This document shows, piece by piece, positions 24,397 to 35,610 of a stretch of 64,000 nucleotides of DNA. Within the stretch, counting starts at the first letter, position 1; every line of letters begins with the position of its first letter. The position numbers and the translations under genes were made by a program. Source of the DNA: Pipra filicauda (taxonomy: Eukaryota; Chordata; Aves; Passeriformes; Pipridae); the NCBI RefSeq assembly GCF_003945595.2, contig NW_024104162.1, positions 1,364,001 through 1,428,000 of the forward strand. Reading direction: 5' to 3'. The notes under the pieces were generated by a model. That model saw nothing but the letters and a program-made list of their open reading frames with translations, did no database searches and was not told the DNA's origin.

Positions 24397-24418
24397 AGCT
24401 TCTATTTTAATAGAAGCT
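24397..24418. repeat. 22-base near-perfect palindrome
   Basis: AGCTTCTATT and its exact complement AATAGAAGCT are separated by two T. The 10-base arms could form a hairpin or a symmetric binding site. Confidence 0.9.
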
Positions 24419-24419
24419 G

Positions 24420-26740
24420 TTCTTTGAGAGCTGGGTTGCAAGCCTGATTCAAACCCTTCATTCTCAGTTCCAGTGCATACCCCCTTTTTTAGGTGGGGAG
24501 ACTCAGCTTTGATTCCAAGCAAAGGATGCCACCTACTGAATCCTTGCTACCACGAACACAGCCTTGACCCTAATGGCTCCAGACCTCTGGCATGATCACA
24601 AGCCAGACTGCAGTCCCAAAATAAATTCCAAGGAAAAGTAGAAAACAGGCTTGTAAAAACAAAGCTTTTCTCCCTTTTACTCTCCCCTCAACCCAAAGAT
24701 GTATTACTCACCAAACATCTGCACAGCCGTAATAATTCCTAGTTTTGCAACACTGACAACCTTAGCAGTATTAAAAAACACTCCTTACATCTTTATTCCA
24801 TTTTGGATTCATTATAATAGAGTCTGACAATGTATCCTAGTACAGTACATTCTGCAACATTTAACCCATGTTCCCAGTTGCTGTTCTTAACTTCATGGCT
24901 TAATAACACAGAGTCAGTAGATCACAATATGACCCTGTTAATATTTTTTTAATGCCATTTTTACAAATTACAGCATAATGCACTGATTACGAGGATGAAA
25001 GGAAAGTCTCCACGTCTGTCTGGAAACCAAATAAAAGAATGTTTGAACATCTGTTCATCCTGCAAATGTCTTTAAAAGCTTTGATTTTCCCATAATCATT
25101 TTGTTCCACCATTTCACCCTTTTTCAAATGTGTATCCAACAGCCTCAGGACAGAAGCCAGAGATCTGCAGTAATAGCACATTATAATCAAAGTTCTTAGG
25201 CACACTTAAGTTCTCCTTTTGGAATTCTATATTGGGAAAAAACACAAAACCAAACCCCAATCTTCAACAGATTCCTCTCTAGCTCTCCATTGCACACAAA
25301 CCTCTGCGAGGGGAGCAAAATGAGAGGATGGGGCTTGGCAACAGGGGCAGAGCAGAAGGACAGGATACAGCAGCAACTGAAGGGACTCATGTCGGGCACA
25401 GCACACACCCCTCAGCACAGCTCCTGTGGGTCTGTGGTAGCTGTCCAGGAGACTCTGCCCAAGTCACAGCCTGAACAGAGGCAGCTACTGAACACACATA
25501 GGGGCTGGTGTGAGCTGAAGGACAAGAACCTTTCCCACCATGCTGGGTTCCCGCAGCAGGTTGGGAACCCTGCCAGCACCCAAATTTATATCTCCTTCTC
25601 CAGAGGCAAAAGTAGAGTCAGACAAAGAAGAATCAATGATAGGAAACAGGAGGACTGAGGAAGAGGGTAGGTCTTGGACTGAGAGGATGGAAGGAAAATG
25701 CAGAGTTAGTATGCTAGTCTGGAAATAAGATGGAACATAGGGGGAAGATTTTAAAAGTATGGTTACAAGAGACTGGACAAGAAAAGGATAGAGGTCCAAC
25801 TCTGGAAGTTGTTGCTGTTCCCTCCCTTGAAGTATCCCAAGCAAATAAACCAGCAGCAGGACCTCAGCACCAGGAGTCCTTTCAGCCAAGTAGAGGGTTG
25901 CAAATCTACTGTTCAGGGTTAATGAGTTTTCAAAGGGATCAAGTTCCATAACAGCAGACTCACTGGCCAATCCACAGTGCAGGGGGGTAAAACATTAATT
26001 AGGTAGTCCTTTGCAAAAATACATATTCCCATTTACACTGACAGTCTCTTCTCCAGAACTAGTCAAAAATGCCTTAGAAATGAGGAAGACAAAAAACCTG
26101 TAACTGCAAGGCTAACAACTCTGGAAGCACCTCTTCTGATCACTCTCCTTTTCTTCCCAATACTCCAGAGTTGGCAGAATTTAGCAACCTATTTAAAATT
26201 TGGCATTGACACTAGAACTACACAGATAGAAATAGAAGTTCCTTAACAATTCATTTCAATTTTTTTTATGAGAAGGTTTTTTTTTTCTACCAATAATTCT
26301 TAGACTAACCTGGGATGATAATAACACCATTCCTTCTATGTCATCTGTTTCTCTGTGTTCCATCACTGCAGCATCTTAGGCAGAGGTAACAGTGCAGAGT
26401 ACAAAACAGGATTTGATAAAGGCTTGAAAGAAAGATAACATTATAAATGTTCTTTCCAATGACTGCCTTTGGGGGTGTCTGGGAAGAAGTGAGAAATGGG
26501 GAAGGAGAGGTGACAGGGGTGTGAAATGCATTTTTTCCATTACAGAAGGATACATTTTCCAGCAAGGCTGGCAGCCAAAGTCACATTAAGCCACAGCTGA
26601 AGTTGCCTGCCTAATTCCTCTGGGATCACACTGAAAGCATACCCCATAATCTTAAGGGATGTGCTAAAGCTTTGCTGGGACTCACTCAGCAAAAACTGTT
26701 TGGGATTATTACACAAAGCACTAATTCTGTTCTGATTTAA
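24420..26740. other. Non-coding sequence, nothing recognised
   Basis: Open frames at 25290-25658 (plus) and 25485-25970 (minus, 161 codons) overlap antisense to each other and show no family motif; judged chance. T-rich run at 26258-26290. Confidence 0.5.
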
Positions 26741-26749
26741 AGGGGCACC

Positions 26750-27110
26750 ATGAACCTAGTTTAGACACCAGACTTGCCCTGTCTCTTGACTGTCCCGCTG
26801 TAAATATCCTCTCAATAGCTGATAGCTTTGCCATTTGTATCCACTGTGGTTACCTGGAAATTAAAAGGAAAAGATTGAAAAAAATCAGGATCGTGTTAGC
26901 ATGATGGACTCACGCCCATCAATGGATATAATAATGATTAATGAGTGTAGTGATTTATTAGTTATTTACTTCCACGTGCAACTAATGCACTTACATTATA
27001 CACACGGTCACCGTCCACGGCTGACTTCAGTGAATGGGTCAGAAGCTGCTATTGAGCATCAACAAGAGGTACTCTTTTTGTTCAGAAGGCAGGAACTAAC
27101 ATCTTCCATG
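26750..27110. promoter_or_regulatory. Candidate conserved non-coding element D
   Basis: This block combines retained CpG pairs (GATCGTG, CTCACGC, CCACGTGCAAC E-box, CACACGGTCACCGTCCACGG) with homeobox-type cores (ATAATGATTAATGAG, TTATTAGTTATT) and TTTGCCATTTG. Retention of CpG in otherwise CpG-poor DNA, together with motif density, suggests selection. It lies about 1 kb beyond the stop codon of the exon at 28177-28361, so 3' flank or distal 3' UTR is possible. Conservation could not be measured. Confidence 0.4.
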
Positions 27111-27499
27111 CTGACAAGCCCAAGTCCAATTTCTGTTCCACACCACAGCTTTTGTACCTGTAGAATTGTTGTTAGTCTTCATGTTAAGGTGTCCGTGCTT
27201 TGTACGTAACAAAGAAGGGATGTTACCAGTGCTCTCCTTTTTATGAGCCTAGGACACGAAATTGAGAGGAAGAACTAAAGCAGCCATGAAATCCCTATTA
27301 AACAACTAATGGTTTCTAAAGCATCTTGGAGATATTCATTTTACAAGGCTTATGCAGCAATCTTCTATCATTATTTTAATGAAATAAAGCCCTTGACTAT
27401 TTCCAGAGGCAACTTTTTCTTTCACACACAAAAGATATTGTGGTTACAAAAAAAACAAAAACAAAGAAAACAGTTCTGGAATAGAATTCACTGCAGAAC

Positions 27500-28176
27500 A
27501 GGCAGGAAATTCAGAAAAGTTATATAAAATGCCACCAAAGATAGGTTCTGAACCTTTGGAACAGCAAACAGAATAATTAAGACTCTCTCAGTCACACACA
27601 TTATTATGTTTAATATGAAAAACATTTCAAGATATAAATCATATTTATAAAAAACATCCATACCATCTTTCAGATAGCATCTTACATAGCTGCAGCTGAA
27701 GGAATGTGAAACATCCATTTTAGGTTTCACCTATTAAACTGTGTGCTTTCTGTCTCCTGCTTTGCTCAGGGAAGTAAGCCTAGAATAATCAGCTTCCCTT
27801 TGTGGGTCACATGAAATTCACATCCTGACTTGATTTAGATTTATACTGGTGGCAAACTTCTAAATCAAGAGAAACTTCAACACAGTTCTCCAGAAAAACA
27901 GTGCAATTACAATGTACACCCAAATGTGCTCATCTGGCAGGTGACATTATCTGAGATGCCATAAAGATTTACATCACAAAGATGACAAAATAAGCAAATT
28001 CTAACAAACAATATGAGATGGCAGAGATCGTGGAAGGGGGCATATAATCAGCAGAAGCTTCCAGGCTCTGTTGGTGAAGAAGCAACAAGTCTAATGTGTC
28101 CAGAAAAGAAATACATTCCACCTCAAATCATTTCAGTCTGGACTTTCAGGTGCTATTAGAGGCCTCCCTTACTTTC
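27500..28176 (-). other. Possible 3' UTR of minus-strand gene
   Basis: The stretch following the stop at 28177-28179, read on the minus strand, is AT-rich and non-coding. No AATAAA occurs between 27500 and 28177 on that strand. The nearest plausible polyadenylation hexamer is an ATTAAA at 27609-27614. The extent is inferred solely from the exon call. Confidence 0.2.
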
Positions 28177-28361
28177 TCAGGATTGAATCATTTTCTTCTG
28201 CGTGTCAAAGACGTATCTCTTAAAGCTAAGAGAGATAGCAACAGGTTGGGCTGAATCATTCTTGCTGCTTTCATCTTCCTTGGTCATATCCCCCTTCCCT
28301 CCCTTAGATTTCTTCTTGGAGGCAACAGTAAGAAGCATCTTGGTATCTGGCTTCAGCCCAT
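28177..28361 (-). CDS. Probable terminal coding exon, protein unidentified
   Basis: Read on the minus strand, the exon begins after a good acceptor (ATTCCTGTTCTTTTACAG) whose AG is at 28362-28363. It enters in phase 1: the first two exon bases AT complete a codon begun upstream, giving Asp, Asn, His or Tyr. Sixty codons follow, then TGA at 28177-28179. The peptide starts GLKPDTKMLLTVASKKKSK, has an acidic/Lys-Ser linker (GGKGDMTKEDESSKND) and ends ISLSFKRYVFDTQKKMIQS. The two ends look like beta strands around a flexible charged loop, and codon use looks coding. The other two frames are closed, so the only way to read it is as a last exon. No upstream partner exon was found. It sits among enhancer-like blocks. 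I do not recognise the protein. An alternative is a chance frame behind a cryptic acceptor, but the composition argues against that. Confidence 0.5.
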
Positions 28362-28363
28362 CT

Positions 28364-29319
28364 GTAAAAGAACAGGAATACACATCATAAGCACATTCAA
28401 CATCATATTTTAATATAGTCAGAAAAAATAAGCAGCAAAGTTTACATCTGAAATCAACCAAGGAAAATAAGAAGGTAAATCAAATGCATTAGGAAAGTCA
28501 TATTTCTGCATCAGACTTTTAGAATATGGTAACTTACATCAAAAATAAGAGAAGTCTTTAAACATAAAGTTCACAGAAGTGACATCCCCAAATCCAGTGC
28601 AGTATCCCGAATCTTTCTGTTTCCATCTACAGCTTTTAAACTATTAAACACAGGCAAGAATTTAAACAAGCCAGACCAACTTGCTTGATCTAAGCCTTTT
28701 ACTTAGCAGGTCTTTCCTATTATTTACACCCAAAGTTTACATACCTGAAGTTTCTTGTCATCACTAAGACTATTTATAAAAATACAGGTCATGAATAAAA
28801 AACAACCAGTAAAATACTAAAATTATGTACAGTCATAAGAGTCAGAAGGTTCTAGAATTTCTTTAAGTCTATTTCCCAGATTTACCAGAAGCACACTGCT
28901 TTATTTTATAATTTGCACTCTGCAAGTTATACAGTTTTGTGTTTGTTTAGGGGCGTTGTTTGTTTGGTTTTGTTTGCTGGGTCTTTTGTTTTGTGAAAAC
29001 ACAGTATTTGTTTATTGGAACAAATAGCACTGTTTATTGGAACTAGAATTAACCTGCACAGAATTCCACGGATCTAACTTGAGTCTTTCTCCAGACATCT
29101 GTGCCAAACAGAAATATTTGCCCTTTTCTTCCTAAACGGTCAGGGTTTATACTAAGTTCCAGTGCGTTGGAGACATTTTAGATAAGAAATGCAGGATAGC
29201 AAAGTCCAAAGAAACACTGTAAAACAAGAGAGATGCTGCTCCTAAAGGACCACTCCTGAAAACTGCTTGTACAAAGCAGAAGACAGCAAACTCCTTGGAA
29301 GCTTTTCAGTGCCACTTGA
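28364..29319. other. Probable intron with GTTT-rich patch
   Basis: If the exon at 28177-28361 is real, this is the 3' part of its upstream intron. A GTTT-rich low-complexity patch lies at 28933-28995. No other exon is recognised. Confidence 0.45.
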
Positions 29320-30260
29320 ATACGGTGCAATGTGGTTCTCAGGCATTTGGCCAAAATCAGTTCAGATATTTTTAACCTATGGTGTCACATAACCTTATCG
29401 CAAACACTTAATCAGCCTCTCTCCCCTCATATTGAAATTCAGATGCGGATTCTCATATCACGGCCTGACAAAAAGATTGAGATGCTTATGATTTACTGGA
29501 GACAGGAGGTCTACAGGCACAGGTGATTTGCTCCAGCTCAGACACGTCCAGAGGCACTCACAGCTGATTGCAGGGGGATGTGGCCCCAGAGCCCACCTTC
29601 TCATCTTGCTGTGTCAGAGAGCAAATTGTTCCAAGCGGCATTCCCACCACACAGCCGAGGGAAAGGAAGAAACGAGGAAGTGTTGAAGCAAAACCAGGAA
29701 ACTGCCCATTTGCCATCTCATAACCAGATGCTGTAAACCAGCCCTAAGGCCCTGCAGTGCAGCCACAGGGATACTTTTGGAGAGAAAGGGATCAGTCTTG
29801 CTTTTTTGGAAAAAAAAAATAAAAATAATATATGAAATGCAAGCACCCAAAAGAGGAGAAAAGCAGGACGTTTTGTATTTAACTAAATAAATTAAGGCTG
29901 CAGGAGTCCAGCATCAAGCAGAATCAACTTTGTACAGTTCTGCAAGATCTTGCATTTCACAGTCATGGCAGCTGCTGTTTTCTCTTTCCAGATGGCAGAA
30001 CACAAAAAAAGCAATGATTATTTCATTGTGAAAATAATTGAGACTGTTCCTCCTTGATGGCTGAGAAGTCTGATAATGACTATCTTTGCACGTGTAAGGT
30101 TCAATTAATCAAACTAGGTAATATGGGGTGATGGGACCACATATTTATTATATGATTTTATTACATTGTATAGTCATGTTTGATGCAACTGTTTCGATTT
30201 TTTAATTGGGTGCTTTCATATAAATCCCATTAATATCATTACCCTTACAATCATTCCAAC
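29320..30260. promoter_or_regulatory. Candidate conserved non-coding elements E
   Basis: Two sub-blocks, 29320-29620 and 29930-30260, look strongly constrained. The first has retained CpG (TTATCGCAAACACTTAATCAG, GATGCGG, ATCACGGCC). The second has ATGATTATTTCATTG, TGATAATGACTATC, CACGTGTAAGG and TTCAATTAATCAAAC in close order, plus TTTTTTAATTGGGTGC. The mix of homeobox, E-box and octamer-like motifs suggests a developmental enhancer, possibly intronic to the minus-strand gene. Confidence 0.4.
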
Positions 30261-30639
30261 TTCACTGTGAAAAATAATTTATCACTACATGAAAAGCAAC
30301 TTATTTCCTATTTGGAAAGCTCTGAGAACATCTTGGGTCCTGCCAGAAAAAAAACAGCAAGAGTCAAAACAGAGGAAAACAAAATAAAACCAGCAAAAAG
30401 AGTGATCTCACACAGCCTCGCTCTATACCTTTGCAGGATTTATTTCATATTTTATGCTTTCTACTGTTTTGATCAACCTAATTGTAAGTTTCCCTGCACG
30501 GGGTTTCCTCCACTTTCTTGGGAAGATCAGTTATTTTTTGGACAAAGAAACATTTCATTTTGCTTTCTAGTTGGTTTCCCTTTCTGAGTCTTATCACTAT
30601 TACTAATGTTGCTGTTACTGGCACAGCACTGTTTAAGAA

Positions 30640-30840
30640 AGATGTTTAACTAAATCCTTTCAGAAAGACACACTTTAATTAAAGCAAACAAATCCTAAAA
30701 CACTTTTATTTATGTTAGCAGGCTTCACTAGGCTCTAATTTTCAAAAAATGCTAATTGGCGGAAAGGAGAGAGGAAGGGAGGAGATGTGGCATTAAAATT
30801 GCAGCCAAAATTTTCCCTTATGGGTATATGAAGTGAGGCA
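30640..30840. promoter_or_regulatory. Candidate conserved non-coding element F
   Basis: Contains ACTTTAATTAAAGCAAAC, CACTTTTATTTATG, GGCTCTAATTTTC and ATGCTAATTGGCGG within 120 bases. The ATGCTAATT segment resembles an octamer/POU site. No coding potential is seen. Confidence 0.3.
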
Positions 30841-31329
30841 CCCAGGTTGTCTCTGCAAGCCCTTGCCCACACCGGTGATCCCCCAGGGAGAGTCAGCCTC
30901 TCACCCCAGAGAGACATTCGGCTGCAGCAGCAAGTTGGGAAAGTCTCAGCCACGAGGGTGAAACAACCACTTTGGGTAAACCGAGCTTCAAAAACTGCCA
31001 GTGACATCAGTGAGACAGCCTGACATCTGAAACCTGGCACAGCACGTTCAGTGTTCAAAGCAAGCATCTCATGTTTGAAAATTTTCATTTTTAAGAAAAA
31101 AATGATGTGCTGCACGTGGAACTCTACTGGGGAAAAAGTATTGAAAACTGCACAGTCTCACCTCCTCCACTCTATTGCCAACTTCCACACAGGAGAAGTA
31201 AAGGTATATACCTCGCCTGCAGCCCTTAACACCTATTTGGGCTAAACGAGGTATTACAGGTAAGAAGTTTGCAGAAGAAATGGAAGAACGTGGTAGTTCC
31301 TACCAGTGAAATGACAGGCTGACAGCCAA

Positions 31330-32260
31330 AGGCAGCTCAGGTATTATTAAACTCAAGGTATCTAAATTGCCTAATCAGATCCCGTGGCCCTCATTCTGCA
31401 AACAGATTAGGTGGCTGGCATCGTACCCTGACAAATGGCATTTTCTGTTTTTCTGCTCTGGTGCCAGGAGGTCTCAGGGCTGAGGAGGCTCTGTGACAGG
31501 GAGCAGCACAAAGGAGCAGGCAGGGAGACACAGGCACAATCGGGGTTTCATCTACCTCCGCGGAGCTCTCGCGTTACACACAATGCATACTTTACATTTT
31601 ACAAAACCAAGGAAATGAAGGGAAATATATCTGTCACCGAAGAAGACATCAGACCTTTAATAGCTGAAATGACGGATATTTTTAGATGGAGGTCTAGTTT
31701 AACTTACTTACATTAAGGGTCTAATCTCTCCTGAACAATAGCTATGTTAGCTTGAACACATAGTGAGAAATCTGTTCCATTAATTAAGTGCTGCCTGTAC
31801 TACTCGGATTTGTAGCAAATGTTAATAGATTTTTTTTCTTCCTCTGTTGGACAATTACTTTATTTTGCCAAGTTGCTAATGGATTAAATTGAAAAGGCCC
31901 GTGTGTTAAAAAGACTTCAGCTTCAAAGTTCTAAGAAATGCTTTGCATACAACAATGGAAAATACCTATATATTAATATTATTAATGGGCCATCCTCAAA
32001 GGCACATAAAGCTTAGCAAATTTATTCCCACCTATCAAAACCATGTCTGTAACAAGAAGTGCCCAGACAAGGTCTTATGCAAAATGTACTTTTAGCAGCA
32101 ACTAAACCAAGTTAGACATGAAAATCTAATTGTAAAACAGTTTAATCTACTTCATTCCTTTTGTTTCAACTATTGTTAATAATTAAGAAATAAAAATACG
32201 GACTCTTTAATATCCTTTGTCTCAGCATGGTCTGAAGGATTTAGTCTAAACTGATCCATT
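31330..32260. promoter_or_regulatory. Candidate conserved non-coding elements G
   Basis: Sub-blocks at 31340-31440 (TTGCCTAATCAGATCCCGTG then CAGATTAGGTGGC) and 31590-32000 (GAAATGACGGATATTTTTAG, CATTAATTAAGTGC, AAGGCCCGTGTG, ATTAATATTATTAATGGGCC). A CpG-rich patch, CCGCGGAGCTCTCGCG, sits at 31559-31574. The texture is enhancer-like. A 93-codon frame at 31435-31716 shares the segment but has no motif or splice pair. Confidence 0.35.
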
Positions 32261-35220
32261 TATAAATAATAGTAAAAAAAGTGAATTTTCAAATTCAGAT
32301 GAAAAGCAATACCACATCAGGAAAAATTTTCTAAGTCTAAGAAAAATGTCACATGCACAAAATAAAGGATAAACACAATATTTTACAGAATTTTCACAAA
32401 TAAAAAGCTAGCAGTTTAGTCATTTGCTGCATCTTACATAGTTAAGAGCATTGGAGTCTCAAGTTTTATAATTATTCATGCAAGAAATTTGCACAGAGAC
32501 ATGCAGATTTCAGTAATTTCATATGGAAATTTCACATTGTAGAATTCTGGATCCCTCCCTGTGTATAAATATAGAGAATGAATTTAGCTCCCCTCCTTCC
32601 CCCCAGTGAAGATACTCCCAGGTTTTAGGTTTCTATAAACCTTTGTTTTGTCCTTACATTAATCCAGAACAGGGCGATGAACACCCTCCTGTGGATCCCG
32701 TGGGACAGTGTCCACGCCAGCCCTGCCGGGAGCGCCGACCAGGACACAAATCACAGCACACACACATGGCCACAGCCAGTAGGGTTTGCTTTGGCTTTGT
32801 TTTTACTACTTCTTCACTGAAAGGAGGACGAAAGCTGATACAGTATCTGCTCCTTTAACTCCTTTGCAGGGTGAGGGAGCACCACCGTGCTTTTTGCCCA
32901 TATACATTTTTATTTCCACTGTTACCTGTTAACGTGGATTCTACTTTACCTTTTACATAACTTCCCCACTTCACATCCTCCTTCACTTAATGCTGTCATT
33001 CCTTATCAACTTCCTCTGTCAGTTTGTTGACTTTTTTCTACTATTAGCCTTCTGCTCTCCTGCTCCTTCAAAGGTCTCTAAGGGTGGTCTCTGCTATTTC
33101 TTTCTAATTTTCAGCTCCTCCTTCCCTGACTCCCAAATTGCACTTGCTGTTCAGCCCTTCAGGAGTTTTATTTCTCTCTTTTTTCTCTCTCCTTTTCCAA
33201 CTCTCTTTTTCAAATTTTCCATTTCCATATTTCCATTTCCTATTTTCACAGATCTCTTCAATATTTAGGAATAGTCCTGCCTCCATCAAAGCTAATGAAA
33301 CGTTGTGTTTGAATGGAAGATTCTAAAGACTGAATGCCAGACACATTTTAGATGAGAAGCAAGATAATACAGTATCTCCTTGTAGACCAGCCAGAGACAG
33401 GAGTAATTTTTAAGCAACTAATAAACCCATCATTGAAAACAGGTGTAATAATATAGGTGCAGGGCATGCTCTCCAGCACAGCCAGGGAGAATAATTTATT
33501 TTGCTGAACTTCAACAACTCCCTTCTCATATGCACACTTGTAAAAAAAAGTTTATTGCTAACTATCCCAGTGAGCACCAATGAACATGAAAGTATTTGCA
33601 TGGATGATTACACAGGTTTTTTTACAGCATCAAAAATTGGAATGGGAAAAAAAAATCATGTTAAAAGACTTCGAGTCTCCCAATTAATGAGAACTTTCCT
33701 TTCAAGCCAAAATTAAAAGCCCGTCTTACCAACAGGAAAATTAGCAAATGTATTACACCACCTCCCTACACTGGTACTTGCCATGGTTTGCTGGAAAAGC
33801 ATTGGTTCAGGATTCTTATGACACTGTTAAGAAAAAGCACACTAAGGCTACACCAGCAGCTACCATAGGAAGAGAAACTATTCCTTTTTGCATTACATAT
33901 TAAGAAATTGCTAGACTATTCTTAACTTGCTAATATTATTGCCAAGCCTTCCATTTCATTCAGGAATTTGTGAGCAGACTTTCAGTGGGAACCTGAACTT
34001 GCTTTACCTTCTGTAAACTAAATGTCCTATTCACTTCTTTTTGAACGCTGCAGGTAGAAGACTCGGCTACCTGCAACTTCCTGTCTCCTGCCAACATTCA
34101 AATGTTAAAAATTGACTGAACATCAGAAAATGAGTGAATATAGTACATTTGATGTTGGAAATAATTTTTATCCGAGGCAAATGTAACCTTTTAATATGAC
34201 AGGCAGACATTTTTCTTTCTTCCCGAGGGAAGGAAAAAAAAAAAAAAAAGAGTAAAACTTGAAAGAGGCAAAGGGTTGGGGATAATCCTCACTCACAATG
34301 GATTATTCGTAACAGCTGGTTTTCACAATTTCAGGATTTCCTTAAATTGAACCCTCAGAACCTGAACCCTAATTACACAGTTAGAGAGTGTGTGCCTGCA
34401 TCAACTCTCCTGCTAACAGGGAGTACAAAAGCCAGTTGACCTGAAAATCAGAAATAATTAGAGCCCCAGATGGAGACATCCATGCCACAGTCTGATGCAG
34501 AGGGGCTGCACCAGTGAGTGGACGAGGACCAGCCTCTCCCCCACCTTACTGCAATGATGGAACGGAAATAGAAACTTTTTGCCAGTACTGCAGGACTTGA
34601 AAATCCTGTACTTTAGCACAACACAATTACAAACTAATTCCTTTTTTTTTTTCTTGCAACATCTATGTATATTCATCCAAGACTTAAAAAACTTATTTAC
34701 TGATGTCCAAAGAGATTCAAATAAAGCAGCACTCCTATCTGTTTCGGATTGTGATTAACTTTAAAACAAGACTAATAAATTTATCGTTGGTTTCCAGCAA
34801 AATAAATAGAAATACCAGAGGTAAAAGAGCTGGTTCTCATGCAATACAATATCAAGCACAAGTTACTTTTCCACTTAGTCCCAAAACATGTCAGCAGTTC
34901 TAAGAAACAGTTATCTGTATTCTAAAATCATGAAAAGTTCATGCAATATCCCAAAAGTAACATTCTGGAATTTTGATTCAAACAAAAAAGCAGAAGCATC
35001 CCAAAATAAGAGGATCAGTTTGCCCAGCCCTCCTGTTACAGTTACCTATACAGTCAGGCAGAAAGTGTGCAAGAATAACAGAAAATGTAGCATCCTGTTG
35101 CTTCAACTCTTTATATTGAGCTATCAGTTAGCAACTCTGCTCCTCTGCTAAAGATACCCAACAATCCTACCGTTTGATTTTATTCAAGCGAAAGGTGGTC
35201 ATTTTTCACCATCAATATCC
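32261..35220. other. Non-coding sequence with simple tracts
   Basis: A GC-richer patch lies at 32670-32745. A long pyrimidine-rich, imperfect tract lies at about 33160-33250 and encodes only Phe/Ser/Leu-rich chance frames. Sixteen consecutive A occur at 34234-34249. No exon is recognised. Confidence 0.5.
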
Positions 35221-35222
35221 CA

Positions 35223-35312
35223 GCAAAAAAACACCCCAAAAAACCTGAAAAAAACCTCCCACACCAAAAAACAAACCAAACCAAAAACCAAAATCACAAA
35301 AAACCCCAAACT
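35223..35312 (+). repeat. A/C-only low-complexity patch
   Basis: About 90 bases made almost entirely of A and C in irregular CAAA, ACCCC and ACCAAA steps, with very few G or T. It may be a decayed simple repeat. Confidence 0.8.
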
Positions 35313-35414
35313 AATCAAGAGAAATGAGATCTTTATGAGCCTTCCAAAGACAAAAAACCTGTGTTACCCTACCCATAAATACTATACCAGGAACATCAGA
35401 TACACCACATCATA

Positions 35415-35610
35415 TCTAGCAGACTGGATCACTGGTCATCTAGAGACTGGTCCTATCTAGCTTGGCATCCCATCTGCCTGTCAGTAACATATGTTGCTTC
35501 AGAAAGAGCGGGGCTGAAACTGTGTCCTGAACTAAATGGAGTCTGGGATCAGGCAGGAATTCTCTCCCTGACATCACAGTCATTATGTCAACATCTATGA
35601 ACTTTCTCTA
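35415..35610 (+). mobile_element. Ancient amniote interspersed repeat relic
   Basis: ACTGGATCACTGGTCATCTA, then CCTATCTAGCTTGGCATCCC, TGTCAGTAACATATGTTGCT, TCAGAAAGAG and later CTAGGGGAAGT follow the order of a repeat common in reptile and bird genomes with the consensus order 'ggtccatctagc - cagtatcctgtc - gacagtggcca - tgcttcagagga - ggggaagttt'. I recall that order but not a secure family name; it is probably CR1/L3- or SINE-related. Heavily diverged. Confidence 0.5.

Noticed and set aside
25485..25970. 161-codon minus-strand open frame
   Set aside because: Antisense frames overlap it and the leucine/serine-rich peptide matches no family I recognise; no splice pair.
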